Source: Nocardiopsis terrae
GTDB taxonomy: Bacteria; Actinomycetota; Actinomycetes; Streptosporangiales; Streptosporangiaceae
DNA: 64,000 nucleotides
Reading direction: 5' to 3'
NCBI RefSeq assembly: GCF_014651695.1
Contig: NZ_BMXJ01000002.1
Span: forward strand, 682,001 to 746,000
The notes beneath the pieces were generated by a model. That model did no database searches, was not told where the DNA came from, and worked only from the letters and a program-made list of their open reading frames with translations. Numbering within the stretch: the first letter of the stretch is position 1; each line of letters begins with the position of its first letter. Of this stretch, positions 10,642 through 20,963 are shown in pieces. The translations under genes were made by a program, and so were the position numbers.

Positions 10642-11292
10642 TCAAGGGAGGACGCGGTTCGCCAGGGCCACCTTCCGAAGCCGAGCAATAGCTCGGTGCT
10701 GGGCAACCCGTACCGCTCCTGCCGACATACCAAGGAGATGTCCCGTCTCGTCTGCTGTAAGTCCTGTGATGACCCGCATGACCAGCAGCCTGCGCTGCTG
10801 TTCGGGTAGTTCGTCGAGGAGTGCTCTGGCCCGCTGCGCCTCGACCACGCGCACCGCCGACTCCTCGGGCCCGGGGCCGTCGTCCTGCGGCTCGGGGACG
10901 GTGTCGGTGGGAACCGTCTCCACCCGGCCCGCCACCCGCAGGGTGTCCGCGACCTTGTGCGCGGCGATGCCGAACACGAAGGCGGCGAAGGGCCTGCCCC
11001 GGTCCTGGTAGCGGGGGATCGCCGTGAGCAGGGCGATGCACACCTCCTGCGCCACGTCGTCCGAGTAGTGCGCCAGCCCCGACACCCGGGCCAGGCGGGT
11101 GCGGCAGTAGCGGACCACCATCGGTCTGACCTCGCGCAGCAACGAGTCCAGGGCCCCGTCGTCCCCCTGGACGGCGAGTGATCCCAGATGGTTCAACCCC
11201 GTCTCGCGCGTAGCGGGGTCGGTCTCCTCGCGCCCTGCGGGCGCACCTGGCCGCTGCGCGGTAACGCCCCCCCGGGCGCCTGTATCCGTCAC
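10642..11292 (-). CDS. shbA: Sigma-70 family (ECF-like) sigma factor, ShbA/SigD type
   Basis: A group IV sigma factor of about 216 residues. Region 2 is seen in [33 protein letters not shown], and region 4 in [49 protein letters not shown]. It sits between guaB and groEL1, the place of mycobacterial sigD and streptomycete shbA. ShbA drives hrdB transcription in Streptomyces griseus, and SigD acts in stationary phase. Either role here is inference from position. Unlike sigD, no anti-sigma gene follows in the 277 bases before guaB. The start is uncertain: GTG at 11292 fits the family length, and a TTG at 11340 would give 232 residues. No good ribosome site precedes either. Confidence 0.85.
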   Translation of the reverse strand: MTDTGARGGVTAQRPGAPAGREETDPATRETGLNHLGSLAVQGDDGALDSLLREVRPMVVRYCRTRLARVSGLAHYSDDVAQEVCIALLTAIPRYQDRGRPFAAFVFGIAAHKVADTLRVAGRVETVPTDTVPEPQDDGPGPEESAVRVVEAQRARALLDELPEQQRRLLVMRVITGLTADETGHLLGMSAGAVRVAQHRAIARLRKVALANRVLP

Positions 11293-11423
11293 GTAACGAA
11301 TGATGCCCGCAGTTGGGGACCCAACCACTCCAATCAGCAACTACAGAATGGTTACATTTTGGGAAAATAGCCCGAAACTGGCACAAAGTTGCGGGTGTGA
11401 AACGCCACTCCCGTGGTAGTGGA

Positions 11424-11455
11424 CGGGGGCGGGACGCCGACGCGCCCCGCCCCCG
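11424..11455 (-). terminator. Hairpin after groEL1
   Basis: CGGGGGCGGG at 11424-11433 pairs perfectly with CCCGCCCCCG at 11446-11455 across a 12-base loop. It lies 20 bases beyond the groEL stop on the minus strand. A GC-rich terminator without a U-tract. Confidence 0.6.
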
Positions 11456-11474
11456 GACCGGGTACGGCCGAACC

Positions 11475-13094
<1,620 letters not shown>

Positions 13095-13197
13095 CTAACC
13101 GTTCGGGTCAAAAACGAACATCCCGCCCCGCCCGGCTTGGTGGGCCGACCGGTGCGGGATGCAGATGGCTCTACGCCTGATGGCTCTTCGTCGGGAA

Positions 13198-13506
13198 CTA
13201 CTTCTCGACGACCGCGAGGAGGTCGCGGGCGGAGAGCACCAGGTACTCCTGGCCGTCGTACTTGACCTCGGTGCCGCCGTACTTGCTGTAGAGAACGACG
13301 TCACCGATGTTCACGTCGAGGGCAACGCGCTTGCCGTTGTCGTCGAGACGACCGGGACCCACGGCCAGGACCTCGCCCTCCTGGGGCTTCTCCTTGGCGG
13401 TGTCCGGGATGACCAGACCGGAGGCGGTGGTCTGCTCAGCCTCCAGGGTCTTGACCACGACGCGGTCCTCGAGCGGCTTCAGCACGGTCTTGGTGGCGGT
13501 CGACAC
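13198..13506 (-). CDS. groES: 10-kDa co-chaperonin GroES
   Basis: The lid of the GroEL chamber. It is 102 residues, the standard length, with the mobile loop region [20 protein letters not shown], then [10 protein letters not shown] and [35 protein letters not shown]. It is the first gene of the groES-groEL1 operon. A CIRCE element lies 128 bases upstream of the ATG, so HrcA repression and heat induction are expected. A GGGGGAGGTC ribosome site precedes the start. Confidence 0.97.
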   Translation of the reverse strand: MSTATKTVLKPLEDRVVVKTLEAEQTTASGLVIPDTAKEKPQEGEVLAVGPGRLDDNGKRVALDVNIGDVVLYSKYGGTEVKYDGQEYLVLSARDLLAVVEK

Positions 13507-13633
13507 TGTGTGACCTCCCCCTTCAAAGTCTCGGTGTACTGATCGTCGGCCCGTGCGAGTGCACGGACAGACTGCGTAAAAGGGGCGACCGCGGCGGCCT
13601 GTCGTCGCGGGTGCCAGACCGGCCTCGTCGCAT

Positions 13634-13660
13634 TTAGCACTCTACCCCCGAGAGTGCCAG
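13634..13660. promoter_or_regulatory. CIRCE operator (HrcA site) upstream of groES
   Basis: TTAGCACTC, nine bases, then GAGTGCCAG match the CIRCE consensus TTAGCACTC-N9-GAGTGCTAA with two changes in one arm, the form common in actinomycetes. It lies 128 bases before the groES start and about 70 bases before the divergent methyltransferase gene, so it could also touch that gene's promoter. Confidence 0.88.
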
Positions 13661-13732
13661 AATGGAAATGTGGCGGGGGCCCTGGTCACGGGGACGGCCC
13701 GCCACACCGTCGTGCCCACAGCAGGAGGATCC

Positions 13733-15004
13733 ATGCGCGTGCCCGCCTTCTCGGCGCTGCTCACCGACGCGGGGCGGGAGGTCCTGGCGGGGGTGGACCC
13801 GGAGGCCGCCGCCCGGGACCCGCTGACGGCCGCCTCACGGCTGCGCCAGGATCCGAAGCTGGCCGCACTCGACCCGGACCTGCCGGTGTCGGAGCTGGTC
13901 AACGCGGTCATGACCCAGGTTGGTCTGCGTGCGCGGGGCCGGGCCAAATTCGGGGAGAACGCCGGGCGAATGTTCTTCACCCCGAACGGCCTGGAGCAGT
14001 CCACCCGCCGAACCGTCGCCGAGTACCGGGCCGAGCGGACCGCCCGGAGCCTGCCCGCCTCCGTCGGGGGCGGCGCGGCCTCGGGCGACCTGTGCTGCGG
14101 GATCGGCGCCGACCTGCTCGCCCTGGCCGCACGGGGCGTTCCGGTGGAGGGCGTGGACGCCGACCCGCTGACCGTGGCGGTGGCCCGCGCCAACATCGGG
14201 GCGCTGGGCCTGGCCGGGCACGCACGGGTCCGCGAGGGCGACGTGAACGGGGTCGCCCCGGGCGACTACCCGCTCCTGTTCTGCGACCCGGCCCGGCGCG
14301 GCGGGCGGGGCCGGGTTTTCGACCCCGCCGCCTACTCACCGCCGTGGGACGTGGCCACCCGGCTGGCGGAGGGGGCGGAGGCGGCCTGCCTGAAGGCCGC
14401 TCCGGGCATCCCGCACGAGGTGCTGCCCGAGGCGGCCTCGGCCGAGTGGATCTCGGTGGACGGGGAGCTGAAGGAGACCGCGCTGTGGTTCGGAGCCCTG
14501 GCCCGGGGGTCCGGCCGGCGCGCGACGGTGCTGCACGAGCGCTCCGGCCTGCTGGCGCGCGAGGGCTCGGTCGCGCACCTGGATGCGGACCCGGACCTGG
14601 GGCCCGCGCCCGTCGCCGCGGCCCGGCGCTACCTGTACGACCCGGATCCGGCCGTGGTCCGCTCCCACCTGGTGGCGGAGGCCGCCGCGCGGGTGGACGG
14701 CGCCCTGCTGGACGAGCGCATCGCCTACTTCACCTCGGACCGGGCGGAGCCCTCCCCCCTGTGGCGGCTGCTGGAGGTCGTGGAGTTCGCGCCGTTCTCG
14801 CTGAAGCGGCTCCGCTCCTCCGTCCGGGCCCACCGCGCCGGGACGGTAACGATCAAGAAACGCGGTTCGGCGGTGGACACCGAGAAACTCCGCCGCGACC
14901 TGCGCGCCTCTGGCCCGGAATCGGTGACGATCGTCCTCACCCGAATCGGAGAAAGGCCCTTCTACCTGCTGTGCCGCGAGGTCACGGAGCCCTCGGGAAA
15001 CTGA
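13733..15004 (+). CDS. Class I SAM-dependent methyltransferase with THUMP-like C-terminus
   Basis: A 423-residue Rossmann-type methyltransferase. The SAM loop is DLCCGIGADLLALAARG with the acidic end of strand 2 in VEGVDADPLTVAVARANI. The catalytic region is LLFCDPARRGGRGRVFD. The C-terminal third (SLKRLRSSVRAHRAGTVTIKKRGSAVD...) matches the THUMP-like domain of a bacterial family whose substrate, probably RNA, is unknown. The ATG at 13733 is chosen for its AGGAGG ribosome site seven bases upstream. An in-frame start 63 bases earlier overlaps CIRCE-proximal sequence and lacks such a site. It diverges from groES. Confidence 0.85.
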   Translation: MRVPAFSALLTDAGREVLAGVDPEAAARDPLTAASRLRQDPKLAALDPDLPVSELVNAVMTQVGLRARGRAKFGENAGRMFFTPNGLEQSTRRTVAEYRAERTARSLPASVGGGAASGDLCCGIGADLLALAARGVPVEGVDADPLTVAVARANIGALGLAGHARVREGDVNGVAPGDYPLLFCDPARRGGRGRVFDPAAYSPPWDVATRLAEGAEAACLKAAPGIPHEVLPEAASAEWISVDGELKETALWFGALARGSGRRATVLHERSGLLAREGSVAHLDADPDLGPAPVAAARRYLYDPDPAVVRSHLVAEAAARVDGALLDERIAYFTSDRAEPSPLWRLLEVVEFAPFSLKRLRSSVRAHRAGTVTIKKRGSAVDTEKLRRDLRASGPESVTIVLTRIGERPFYLLCREVTEPSGN

Positions 15005-15386
15005 TCCGGTCCGGGGGAGCGGAGTTCGGGCGCCCCCAACGGCTTTCCGGACACGGCGCGCAGACCGTATCGTTACCTCCCACACCCATATCTTTCGCGA
15101 ACCCCTGGGGTTACACGGGGTGATGTCGTTAAACTGGCGCCGCTGAATTCTTTCCCTTCTCATGGGTTCACCCGGAAGGCCGTGCTTGTTTGATCCGCCC
15201 CGCGGTTCGGCTCACACTCGGCCCACGCCCCCCGTGTGTACGTACAGTCACACTTCAATCACAGTGGGGCGCAACTGGCGCGGAACGACGCCCACCCGGG
15301 GACCATCGAGAACCCGTCCTCCCGGCACGGCCCCGTGCGACGGGCCGGACGCGGACGGGAGCGCCAGAACCATAAGGAGCACCTCG
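15005..15386. other. 382-base intergenic region before the rod-protein gene
   Basis: No gene is visible. It contains the 8-base palindrome GTACGTAC at 15238-15245 flanked by GTGT and CAGTCACAC, and AT-richer patches around 15125-15160. A promoter for the downstream coiled-coil gene must lie here, but I cannot place -10 and -35 boxes with confidence. Confidence 0.5.
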
Positions 15387-17525
15387 GTGGAACAGACCAA
15401 TCACAACTTCCTCAACGGGGGAGGGCAGGCCGGTGTCTCCGACCGGATGCGTGACCTGCTCTCCCAGGCCGCCCAGGAGCACGTCTCCGAGCAGAAGTCC
15501 CAGGGTGCCGTCAGCGAGGAGATGCGCCAGCGCCTCGAGGGGATGGAGTGGCTGCTTCGCGAACTGCGCGAACGGGAACTCACCTCCCTTGCCGAGTCGA
15601 TCACCGCGGTCGACGGCCGGATCGACGACTTCCTCGCACGCCCCCCGGAGTGGGCCGAAGCCCTCGCCGAACACATAGAGGTCGTCGGACAGCAGGTCAA
15701 GCCCCTGTCGGACATGCCGTCCCTGCGGGCGGACACCCACCGCGTCGCCGGACACCTCGACACCGCCCTCACCCGTCTCCAGCGCATGTCCGAGACCGGC
15801 AACCGAACCGCCGAGCAGGTCGCGGAGGTCGGTGAGCGCGTCAACGCGCTGAGCGAGACCGTCGGAACCCGGCTGGACGCCCTGGACGCGGCCCTGGAGA
15901 GCCTCAACGGCAGGGCCGAACAGATCGAAGCCTCGTTGTCCGCCCTCGACACCACCCTGGGCGAACGCCACGAGGAGCTGACCACCACGGTCCGCACCAC
16001 CCTGTCCGAGGGCAAGGACGAACTGGCCGAGGCGATCGAGCAGAGCCGCGAGACCCTCGCCACGGCCGTCCGGGAGAGCCGGGAGGCCCTCGACACCGCC
16101 GGCACCGGCCTCGGCGAGAAGCTCACCTCCTCCCTCGACGAGCGCACGGCCGAACTGCGCGGGTTCTTCGAGGAGCGCACCGCAGAACAGCACGAGACCC
16201 TGCTCGGCAAGCTCCAGGAGAACACCGGTGAGCTGGGCGAGCGCACCACGGCCCTGGCCGAGGAACTGGGTGCCCTCGCCACCGCTTCCGGCGAGCGCCA
16301 CGAAGCCCTCACCTCGGACCTGAAGGCCATCACCACCACCTCGGAGGAGCGCCACGAGGTCCTCGCCTCGGACCTGAAGTCCCTCGCCACCACCTCCGAG
16401 GAGCGCCACGAAGCCCTCACCGGCAAGGTCAACGAGGGCTTCGGCCACCTGAACACCCAGGCCGAGGAGAACCACGCCGAGGCCACCGCGGCCGTCGCCG
16501 ACGTCACCGGTTCGCTCGCCAAGCTGCGGGAGAACCACGACAGGTCCCTGAACGACCTGCGTTCGCACCTGCGCCAGCGCCTGTCCGAGCTCGACGAGCA
16601 GATCGAGCTGGGCCGCACCGAGACCCGTGAGCACGCCGAGGCCACCGCCGAGGGCCTGCGCGACTCGGTGGCCGAGCGCACCGAAGCCCTCTCCGCCCGG
16701 ATCGCCGAGGACGCCGAGAAGGTCGCCGCGGACCTCGCCGAGCTGCGCACCTTCGTCACCGAGGACAACGCCAGGCTGGCCGCCGAGGCCGAGGAGCGGC
16801 ACCAGACCCTGACCGAGGCCCTCACCGAGCAGGTGGAGACCCACCGGAGCGCGCTCGACGAGCGACTGGAGCGGCACCGCGAAGGGCTCAACGGCAAGGT
16901 GGACAACCACCTGTCGCAGATCACCGGCAAGGTCGACCACGAGCTCGGCCGCCTCACCGACCGGTTCGACACCTTCGAGGGCCACTTCGAGGGAAGCTTC
17001 GAGAGCGTCGAGGGCAAGATCGACCGGGTGGACGGCCGTCTGGACGGCCTCAACGGCCGCCTGGACGGGATCGACGGCCGGGTCAACGGGGTCGAGGGCC
17101 AGTTCGAGGGCGTCAGCGGCCACTTCGAGGGGGTCGACGGCCGGATGGAGGCCATCGACGACCGCCTCGAGGCGCTCAACCAGCGCCTCAACCAGCTGCC
17201 GCAGACCCTGGAGGTCAGCGAGCTGCACCGCCGCCTCACCGAGCTGGTGGACCGTCCGCTGCTGGACCACTCCGGCAGGCTCGACGAGATCGACTCGCAC
17301 GTCACCTCCGCGGTGGAGCCGGTCATCCGCGAGCTGAAGCAGCGCCCGGACCGCCACGAGTTCGAGGAGACCGTCACCGAGGCGGTCGAGAACTCGCACG
17401 ACGACATCACCAAGCGGTTCTCCTCCCTGGAGGAGACGGTGCTCGCCCTGGCCGAGGCGCTGCTGCGCCCGGGCCGGGACGGCAAGAAGAAGCGCCGCCG
17501 TGACGACGATGACGACGACGAGTAA
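15387..17525 (+). CDS. Large coiled-coil rod protein with tandem short repeats
   Basis: A 712-residue, Glu/Arg/Leu-rich soluble protein that is heptad-patterned almost throughout, so probably an extended coiled coil. At residues 303-350 an 18-residue unit recurs three times (ERHEALTSDLKAITTTSE and variants). At about residues 545-605 eight consecutive 7-residue units follow, of the form GRLDGLN, GRLDGID, GRVNGVE, GQFEGVS, GHFEGVD. The protein ends with a Lys/Arg cluster followed by six Asp and a Glu. There is no signal peptide or TM segment. The start is GTG at 15387 with AAGGAG seven bases upstream. Its layout recalls bacterial cytoskeletal and polarity rods, but no family is recognised and the function is unknown. 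A 15-bp hairpin ends it. Confidence 0.85.
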   Translation: MEQTNHNFLNGGGQAGVSDRMRDLLSQAAQEHVSEQKSQGAVSEEMRQRLEGMEWLLRELRERELTSLAESITAVDGRIDDFLARPPEWAEALAEHIEVVGQQVKPLSDMPSLRADTHRVAGHLDTALTRLQRMSETGNRTAEQVAEVGERVNALSETVGTRLDALDAALESLNGRAEQIEASLSALDTTLGERHEELTTTVRTTLSEGKDELAEAIEQSRETLATAVRESREALDTAGTGLGEKLTSSLDERTAELRGFFEERTAEQHETLLGKLQENTGELGERTTALAEELGALATASGERHEALTSDLKAITTTSEERHEVLASDLKSLATTSEERHEALTGKVNEGFGHLNTQAEENHAEATAAVADVTGSLAKLRENHDRSLNDLRSHLRQRLSELDEQIELGRTETREHAEATAEGLRDSVAERTEALSARIAEDAEKVAADLAELRTFVTEDNARLAAEAEERHQTLTEALTEQVETHRSALDERLERHREGLNGKVDNHLSQITGKVDHELGRLTDRFDTFEGHFEGSFESVEGKIDRVDGRLDGLNGRLDGIDGRVNGVEGQFEGVSGHFEGVDGRMEAIDDRLEALNQRLNQLPQTLEVSELHRRLTELVDRPLLDHSGRLDEIDSHVTSAVEPVIRELKQRPDRHEFEETVTEAVENSHDDITKRFSSLEETVLALAEALLRPGRDGKKKRRRDDDDDDE

Positions 17526-17555
17526 ACACTCGCCGACCGTCCCGTCAGACTGAGG

Positions 17556-17590
17556 AAGGGGCCCGGAGCAGCGGATGCTCCGGGCCCCTT
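17556..17590. terminator. 15-bp perfect bidirectional terminator
   Basis: AAGGGGCCCGGAGCA, loop GCGGA, then TGCTCCGGGCCCCTT. It lies between two converging genes (rod protein and MDR oxidoreductase). The flanking A and T pairs could give short U-runs in both directions. Confidence 0.85.
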
Positions 17591-17608
17591 GCGCTGTCTG
17601 AACCCGGG

Positions 17609-18565
17609 TCAGGGGGTCAGGACGACCTTGCCGAACAGCTCTCCGTCGGCCATCGCGCGAAAGCCCTCCCGTGCGTCCTTCAACGGCAGGACCCGGTCGA
17701 TCCGGGGACGGATCCCGGTGCGCACGCACATCTCGGTCAGCGCCGCCAGCTCCTCCCTGGTGCCCATGGTGGAGCCCAGCACCCGGAGCTGGAGGAAGAA
17801 CACCCGGGTGAGCTCGGCCGGAGGGGCGTCGCCGCTGGTCGCGCCGCAGGTGACGACGGCACCGCCCGGCTTGAGCGAGCGGATCGAGTGCTTCCAGGTG
17901 GCCTGTCCGACCGAGTCGAAGACCACGTCCACCCGTTCGGGCAGCCGCTCACCGGAGGGGAGCGCCGCGTACGCGCCCAGCTCCAGGGCGCCGGCCCGCT
18001 TGGCCTCGCTGCGGCTGGTGACGTACACCCGGTGCCCCACCCGGGAGGCCAGGGTGATCAGCGCCGCCGAGACCCCTCCCCCGGCGCCCTGCACCAGGAC
18101 GGTGGATCCCGGGCGCAGGTCGGCCTTGCCGAAGAGCATGCTGTAGGCGGTCAGCCAGGCCGTCGGCAGGCAGGCGGCCTCCTCGAAGGACAGCTCCGGG
18201 GGCTTGGGGAGGAGGTTCTCCCTGGGGACCAGCACCTTCTCGGCGAGGGTTCCGTCGTGGACCTCGGAGAGGAGGGAGAACCGCGGCGAACGGCCGGGGG
18301 CCGCGGGTTCGGTGATCACGCTGTGCACGATCACCTCGTTGCCGTCCTCGTCGATCCCTGCGGCGTCGCCGCCCAGGACCATCGGGAGCCGGTCCTCGCC
18401 CAGCGCGACCCCGCGCAGGCTCCACAGGTCGTGGTGGTTGAGCGAGGCCGCCCTGACCCGGACCGTGGTCCACCCCTCGCGGGGTTCGGGGTCGGGCCGC
18501 TCACCGGCCTCCAGCCCGGAGAGGGGGTCGTCGAACGAGATGCGTGCTGCGGTGATGGCGAACAT
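17609..18565 (-). CDS. Zinc-binding-type alcohol dehydrogenase / quinone oxidoreductase (MDR)
   Basis: A 318-residue medium-chain dehydrogenase/reductase. The GroES-like N-terminal domain includes VRVRAASLNHHDLWSLRG and VLGGDAAGIDEDGNEV. The Rossmann domain has VLVQGAGGGVSAALITLASRVG, then VYVTSRSEAKRAGALELGA, which suggests NADPH use. The structural-zinc cysteines of true alcohol dehydrogenases are missing, so it is probably a zinc-free quinone-reductase-like member. The substrate is unknown. The ATG at 18565 starts exactly at the family N-terminus. It converges on the rod-protein gene. Confidence 0.85.
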   Translation of the reverse strand: MFAITAARISFDDPLSGLEAGERPDPEPREGWTTVRVRAASLNHHDLWSLRGVALGEDRLPMVLGGDAAGIDEDGNEVIVHSVITEPAAPGRSPRFSLLSEVHDGTLAEKVLVPRENLLPKPPELSFEEAACLPTAWLTAYSMLFGKADLRPGSTVLVQGAGGGVSAALITLASRVGHRVYVTSRSEAKRAGALELGAYAALPSGERLPERVDVVFDSVGQATWKHSIRSLKPGGAVVTCGATSGDAPPAELTRVFFLQLRVLGSTMGTREELAALTEMCVRTGIRPRIDRVLPLKDAREGFRAMADGELFGKVVLTP

Positions 18566-18641
18566 ACCCGTACCCAACCACGGAGACCGAGCCGCGTTCC
18601 AGTCCCGGGTGCCCTTTCCCCGATGCCCTGCGGGGCGCCGC

Positions 18642-18663
18642 CGGTGGCCTGTTTCGGCCACCG
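18642..18663. repeat. 8-bp stem-loop in the upstream region of the secreted-protein gene
   Basis: CGGTGGCC, loop TGTTTC, then GGCCACCG. It lies between the divergent MDR and papain-fold genes (299-base gap). It could be part of a 5' leader or just a GC-rich inverted repeat. Confidence 0.3.
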
Positions 18664-18864
18664 CGAAACAGAACCGTTCCGTTCCGATGATGGTCGGGGC
18701 CCCGGCCCACCGGGAGACAGGCGTCCGACCACGGGACCGCCCTTGGTGATCCACGAAAATCGCCATAATCTCCGAGCGCACCGCACCGAGGGGCACGGGG
18801 GACGTCCCCCGCCCGCAGCCCCTGAAGACTCCCCGCTCGCTCCAAGAGATCGCGAGACAAAAAA

Positions 18865-19617
18865 TTGAAGAGAACGCTCCTCTCCGCTGGGCTGACCCTC
18901 GTCCTCGTGGGCACCGGTTCCTCCGTGGCCTGGTCTGACGTCGCCACCGTGTCGGAACAGAACCTGGCCGAGATCGTCGAACTCCAGCCGGGGGTCTCAC
19001 CGGAGGAGATGGCCGAGGCGGTCGCCGACTACGCCGCCTCCGACGGGCTCACCGAAGAGGCCGCCTCACAGGTCGTCCTCGCCGAACTCCGCCACCAGGA
19101 GGAACTCGCCGAGGAGGAGGCCGAGGAGACCGGTCCGTCCGAGGGCGAGGTGGGCACGATGTCGGTGGGTAAGGGCGCTCACAAACTCAGCGCCGCAAAA
19201 CGCAAGGGCGACGTCTTCTACACGCCGAACACGATCAAGACCGGGCATGTCGGCATCTTCCACACGAAGGACAACATCGTGGAATCGATCCCCGGAACGC
19301 CGGTGCAGAAGATCCACCGTAACCGCCGTCTCGTCTACAACAACGCGGTCATGCAGTACGTCAAGACCACGCAGACGAAGCGGAACTCGGCGGCGAACTG
19401 GGCGAACAGCCGGGTCGGCAAGGACAAGTACTCGGCCAACTTCGCCACCAACCGCAAGACCGGGCACTACGGGGCCAAGAACTGCTCCAAGCTCGTGTGG
19501 AGCGCCTATCTGCTCAAGGCCAAATTGGACGTCGACGCCAACAAGGGGGCCGGGGTCTACCCGCGTGACATGCGGGACTCCAGCCACACGGTGACCTACA
19601 AAACCATCAAGGTCTGA
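18865..19617 (+). CDS. Secreted permuted papain-fold (YycO/YiiX-like) cysteine hydrolase
   Basis: A 250-residue exported protein with signal peptide MKRTLLSAGLTLVLVGTGSSVAWS. An acidic, helical stretch of about 75 residues follows, then an NlpC/P60-like domain. KGDVFYTPN...TGHVGIFH (His128) precedes NCSKLVW (Cys207). The His-before-Cys order is that of circularly permuted papain-fold proteins such as YycO and YiiX, whose substrates are amide or lipid-type bonds and often unknown. The only start is TTG at 18865, and its ribosome site is weak (AAGAGA). The lipoprotein gene follows 79 bases later and may be co-transcribed. Confidence 0.8.
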   Translation: MKRTLLSAGLTLVLVGTGSSVAWSDVATVSEQNLAEIVELQPGVSPEEMAEAVADYAASDGLTEEAASQVVLAELRHQEELAEEEAEETGPSEGEVGTMSVGKGAHKLSAAKRKGDVFYTPNTIKTGHVGIFHTKDNIVESIPGTPVQKIHRNRRLVYNNAVMQYVKTTQTKRNSAANWANSRVGKDKYSANFATNRKTGHYGAKNCSKLVWSAYLLKAKLDVDANKGAGVYPRDMRDSSHTVTYKTIKV

Positions 19618-19696
19618 CCACACCCGACAAGCCCCTGCGGGGCGCCCTCCTCCAGGCGTCCCGCAAACTCCCGTCATCCCGAACCCGGAGCACTCC

Positions 19697-20914
19697 TTGC
19701 CGAGCGAGCACCCACCGCACGTACCCCTGTCCCTTCTGTGCTGCGGGGCGCTGGTTCTTGCCCTGACCGGTTGCGCCGGGCCCGACCTGGACCGCACGGA
19801 CTACCTGGACGGCAAGGTCGCCGTCCTGTACTACTCCAGCGGCTTCTGGAACGCGATGACCAAGGGCTACGTCGTCTTCGTCGACGAAGACGGCACAACC
19901 GAGTCCGTGACGACCGAGGGCATGCAGTACGAAGCCATGGCCTACAACGGAACCGACCTGCTGTTCCACGAGGTCGCCACCAGCACGATCGTCGGCCCCG
20001 GAGCCACACGATTCGATCGCGCCAGCGAGGAGTACGGAGCCGTCATGGGCGGAACGCTCCCGGACGGGACCCTGTACACCGTCTTCAACACCGGGGACAC
20101 GGGAGACGGCTACACCTCCTCGGTCAACTGGTACGACGGCGACACCCTGCGCACCGGCAGCGTGGACTCCGAGATCTGGCAGACCGGGGCAGGCCCGGAC
20201 GGCACCCTCTACCTCACCGGGGTTCCCGACTCATGGGAGGAGGAAGAGCTCACCGTCACCCTCTACGCCGCGCAACTGGGCACCGAACTCACCTACGAGC
20301 CCGTCGCGGAATGGACCATCCACGAGGAGGATCTGCCGCAGGGGGGACTCACGGTCAACGGCGGTCACCTGTATCAACCGGAGTACTCACGGCGGGCCGA
20401 AGGAGTGGACGACCGGGAGGTGGGCCTGCGCCTGACCGACGTGGACCTCTCCGACGGATCGGTGGAACACCACCCCGTCGCCACCTACTACGACGACTAC
20501 TACACCCATGACGACAGCGACGCCCCTCCAGCGGACAAGGCCGACCTGCCCAGCGCCGAAGCCGCCTGGTACTACGGAAGCCGCAGGACGCACCTGATCG
20601 ACGACACCCTGTACCTCGTGGACGGCACCGGGCAGGCGTACCGCTTCGACACCACGACCGGCGAAGCCTCCGCCCACTTCACCACCGACCCCGAAGCGTC
20701 GGCGTCCGACGAGGTACACACCTCGTGGTCAGGCGAAGAACTGTACGTCTTCTTCCGGAACTTCGAGGACGAGGACAGGGCCACCCTCCAGACCTATGAC
20801 GCCGCCACCGGAGAGATGACCTCCGAACTCGCCGTCACCGGGTTGGCGTCGCTCCCCATGGACCTGCGCGGCCTGGGCCTCTACGACTTCCTGCCCCTCA
20901 CCGGAACCGGCTGA
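19697..20914 (+). CDS. Lipoprotein with beta-propeller-like repeats
   Basis: A 405-residue protein with a lipobox LTGC at residues 23-26, so it should be lipid-anchored on the outer face of the membrane. The mature part is acidic, rich in Asp, Tyr and Thr, and made of beta-strand repeats such as DGTLYTVFN, DGTLYLTGV, DDTLYLVDGTG and GEELYVFFRN, suggesting a beta-propeller of the YncE/PQQ-like kind. There is no catalytic motif. The TTG start at 19697 has GGAG six bases upstream. It follows the papain-fold protein gene on the same strand. The pair may act together at the cell surface, which is inference only. Confidence 0.75.
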   Translation: MPSEHPPHVPLSLLCCGALVLALTGCAGPDLDRTDYLDGKVAVLYYSSGFWNAMTKGYVVFVDEDGTTESVTTEGMQYEAMAYNGTDLLFHEVATSTIVGPGATRFDRASEEYGAVMGGTLPDGTLYTVFNTGDTGDGYTSSVNWYDGDTLRTGSVDSEIWQTGAGPDGTLYLTGVPDSWEEEELTVTLYAAQLGTELTYEPVAEWTIHEEDLPQGGLTVNGGHLYQPEYSRRAEGVDDREVGLRLTDVDLSDGSVEHHPVATYYDDYYTHDDSDAPPADKADLPSAEAAWYYGSRRTHLIDDTLYLVDGTGQAYRFDTTTGEASAHFTTDPEASASDEVHTSWSGEELYVFFRNFEDEDRATLQTYDAATGEMTSELAVTGLASLPMDLRGLGLYDFLPLTGTG

Positions 20915-20942
20915 GCCCCGCCGACCGGCTGGTCGGCGGGGC
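20915..20942. terminator. 12-bp perfect bidirectional terminator
   Basis: GCCCCGCCGACC, loop GGCT, then GGTCGGCGGGGC. It sits directly after the lipoprotein stop and before the converging tsaD stop. Confidence 0.85.
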
Positions 20943-20963
20943 CCCGCGGAAGCGTCGGTCCGG

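Noticed and set aside
15255..17729. An 824-codon open frame antisense to the coiled-coil gene (and a 694-codon one in another frame)
   Set aside because: Both are by-products of strong GC codon bias and repeats on the real strand. Composition is Val/Leu/Gly or Ser/Arg-biased nonsense, with no ribosome site, and they run through a terminator.
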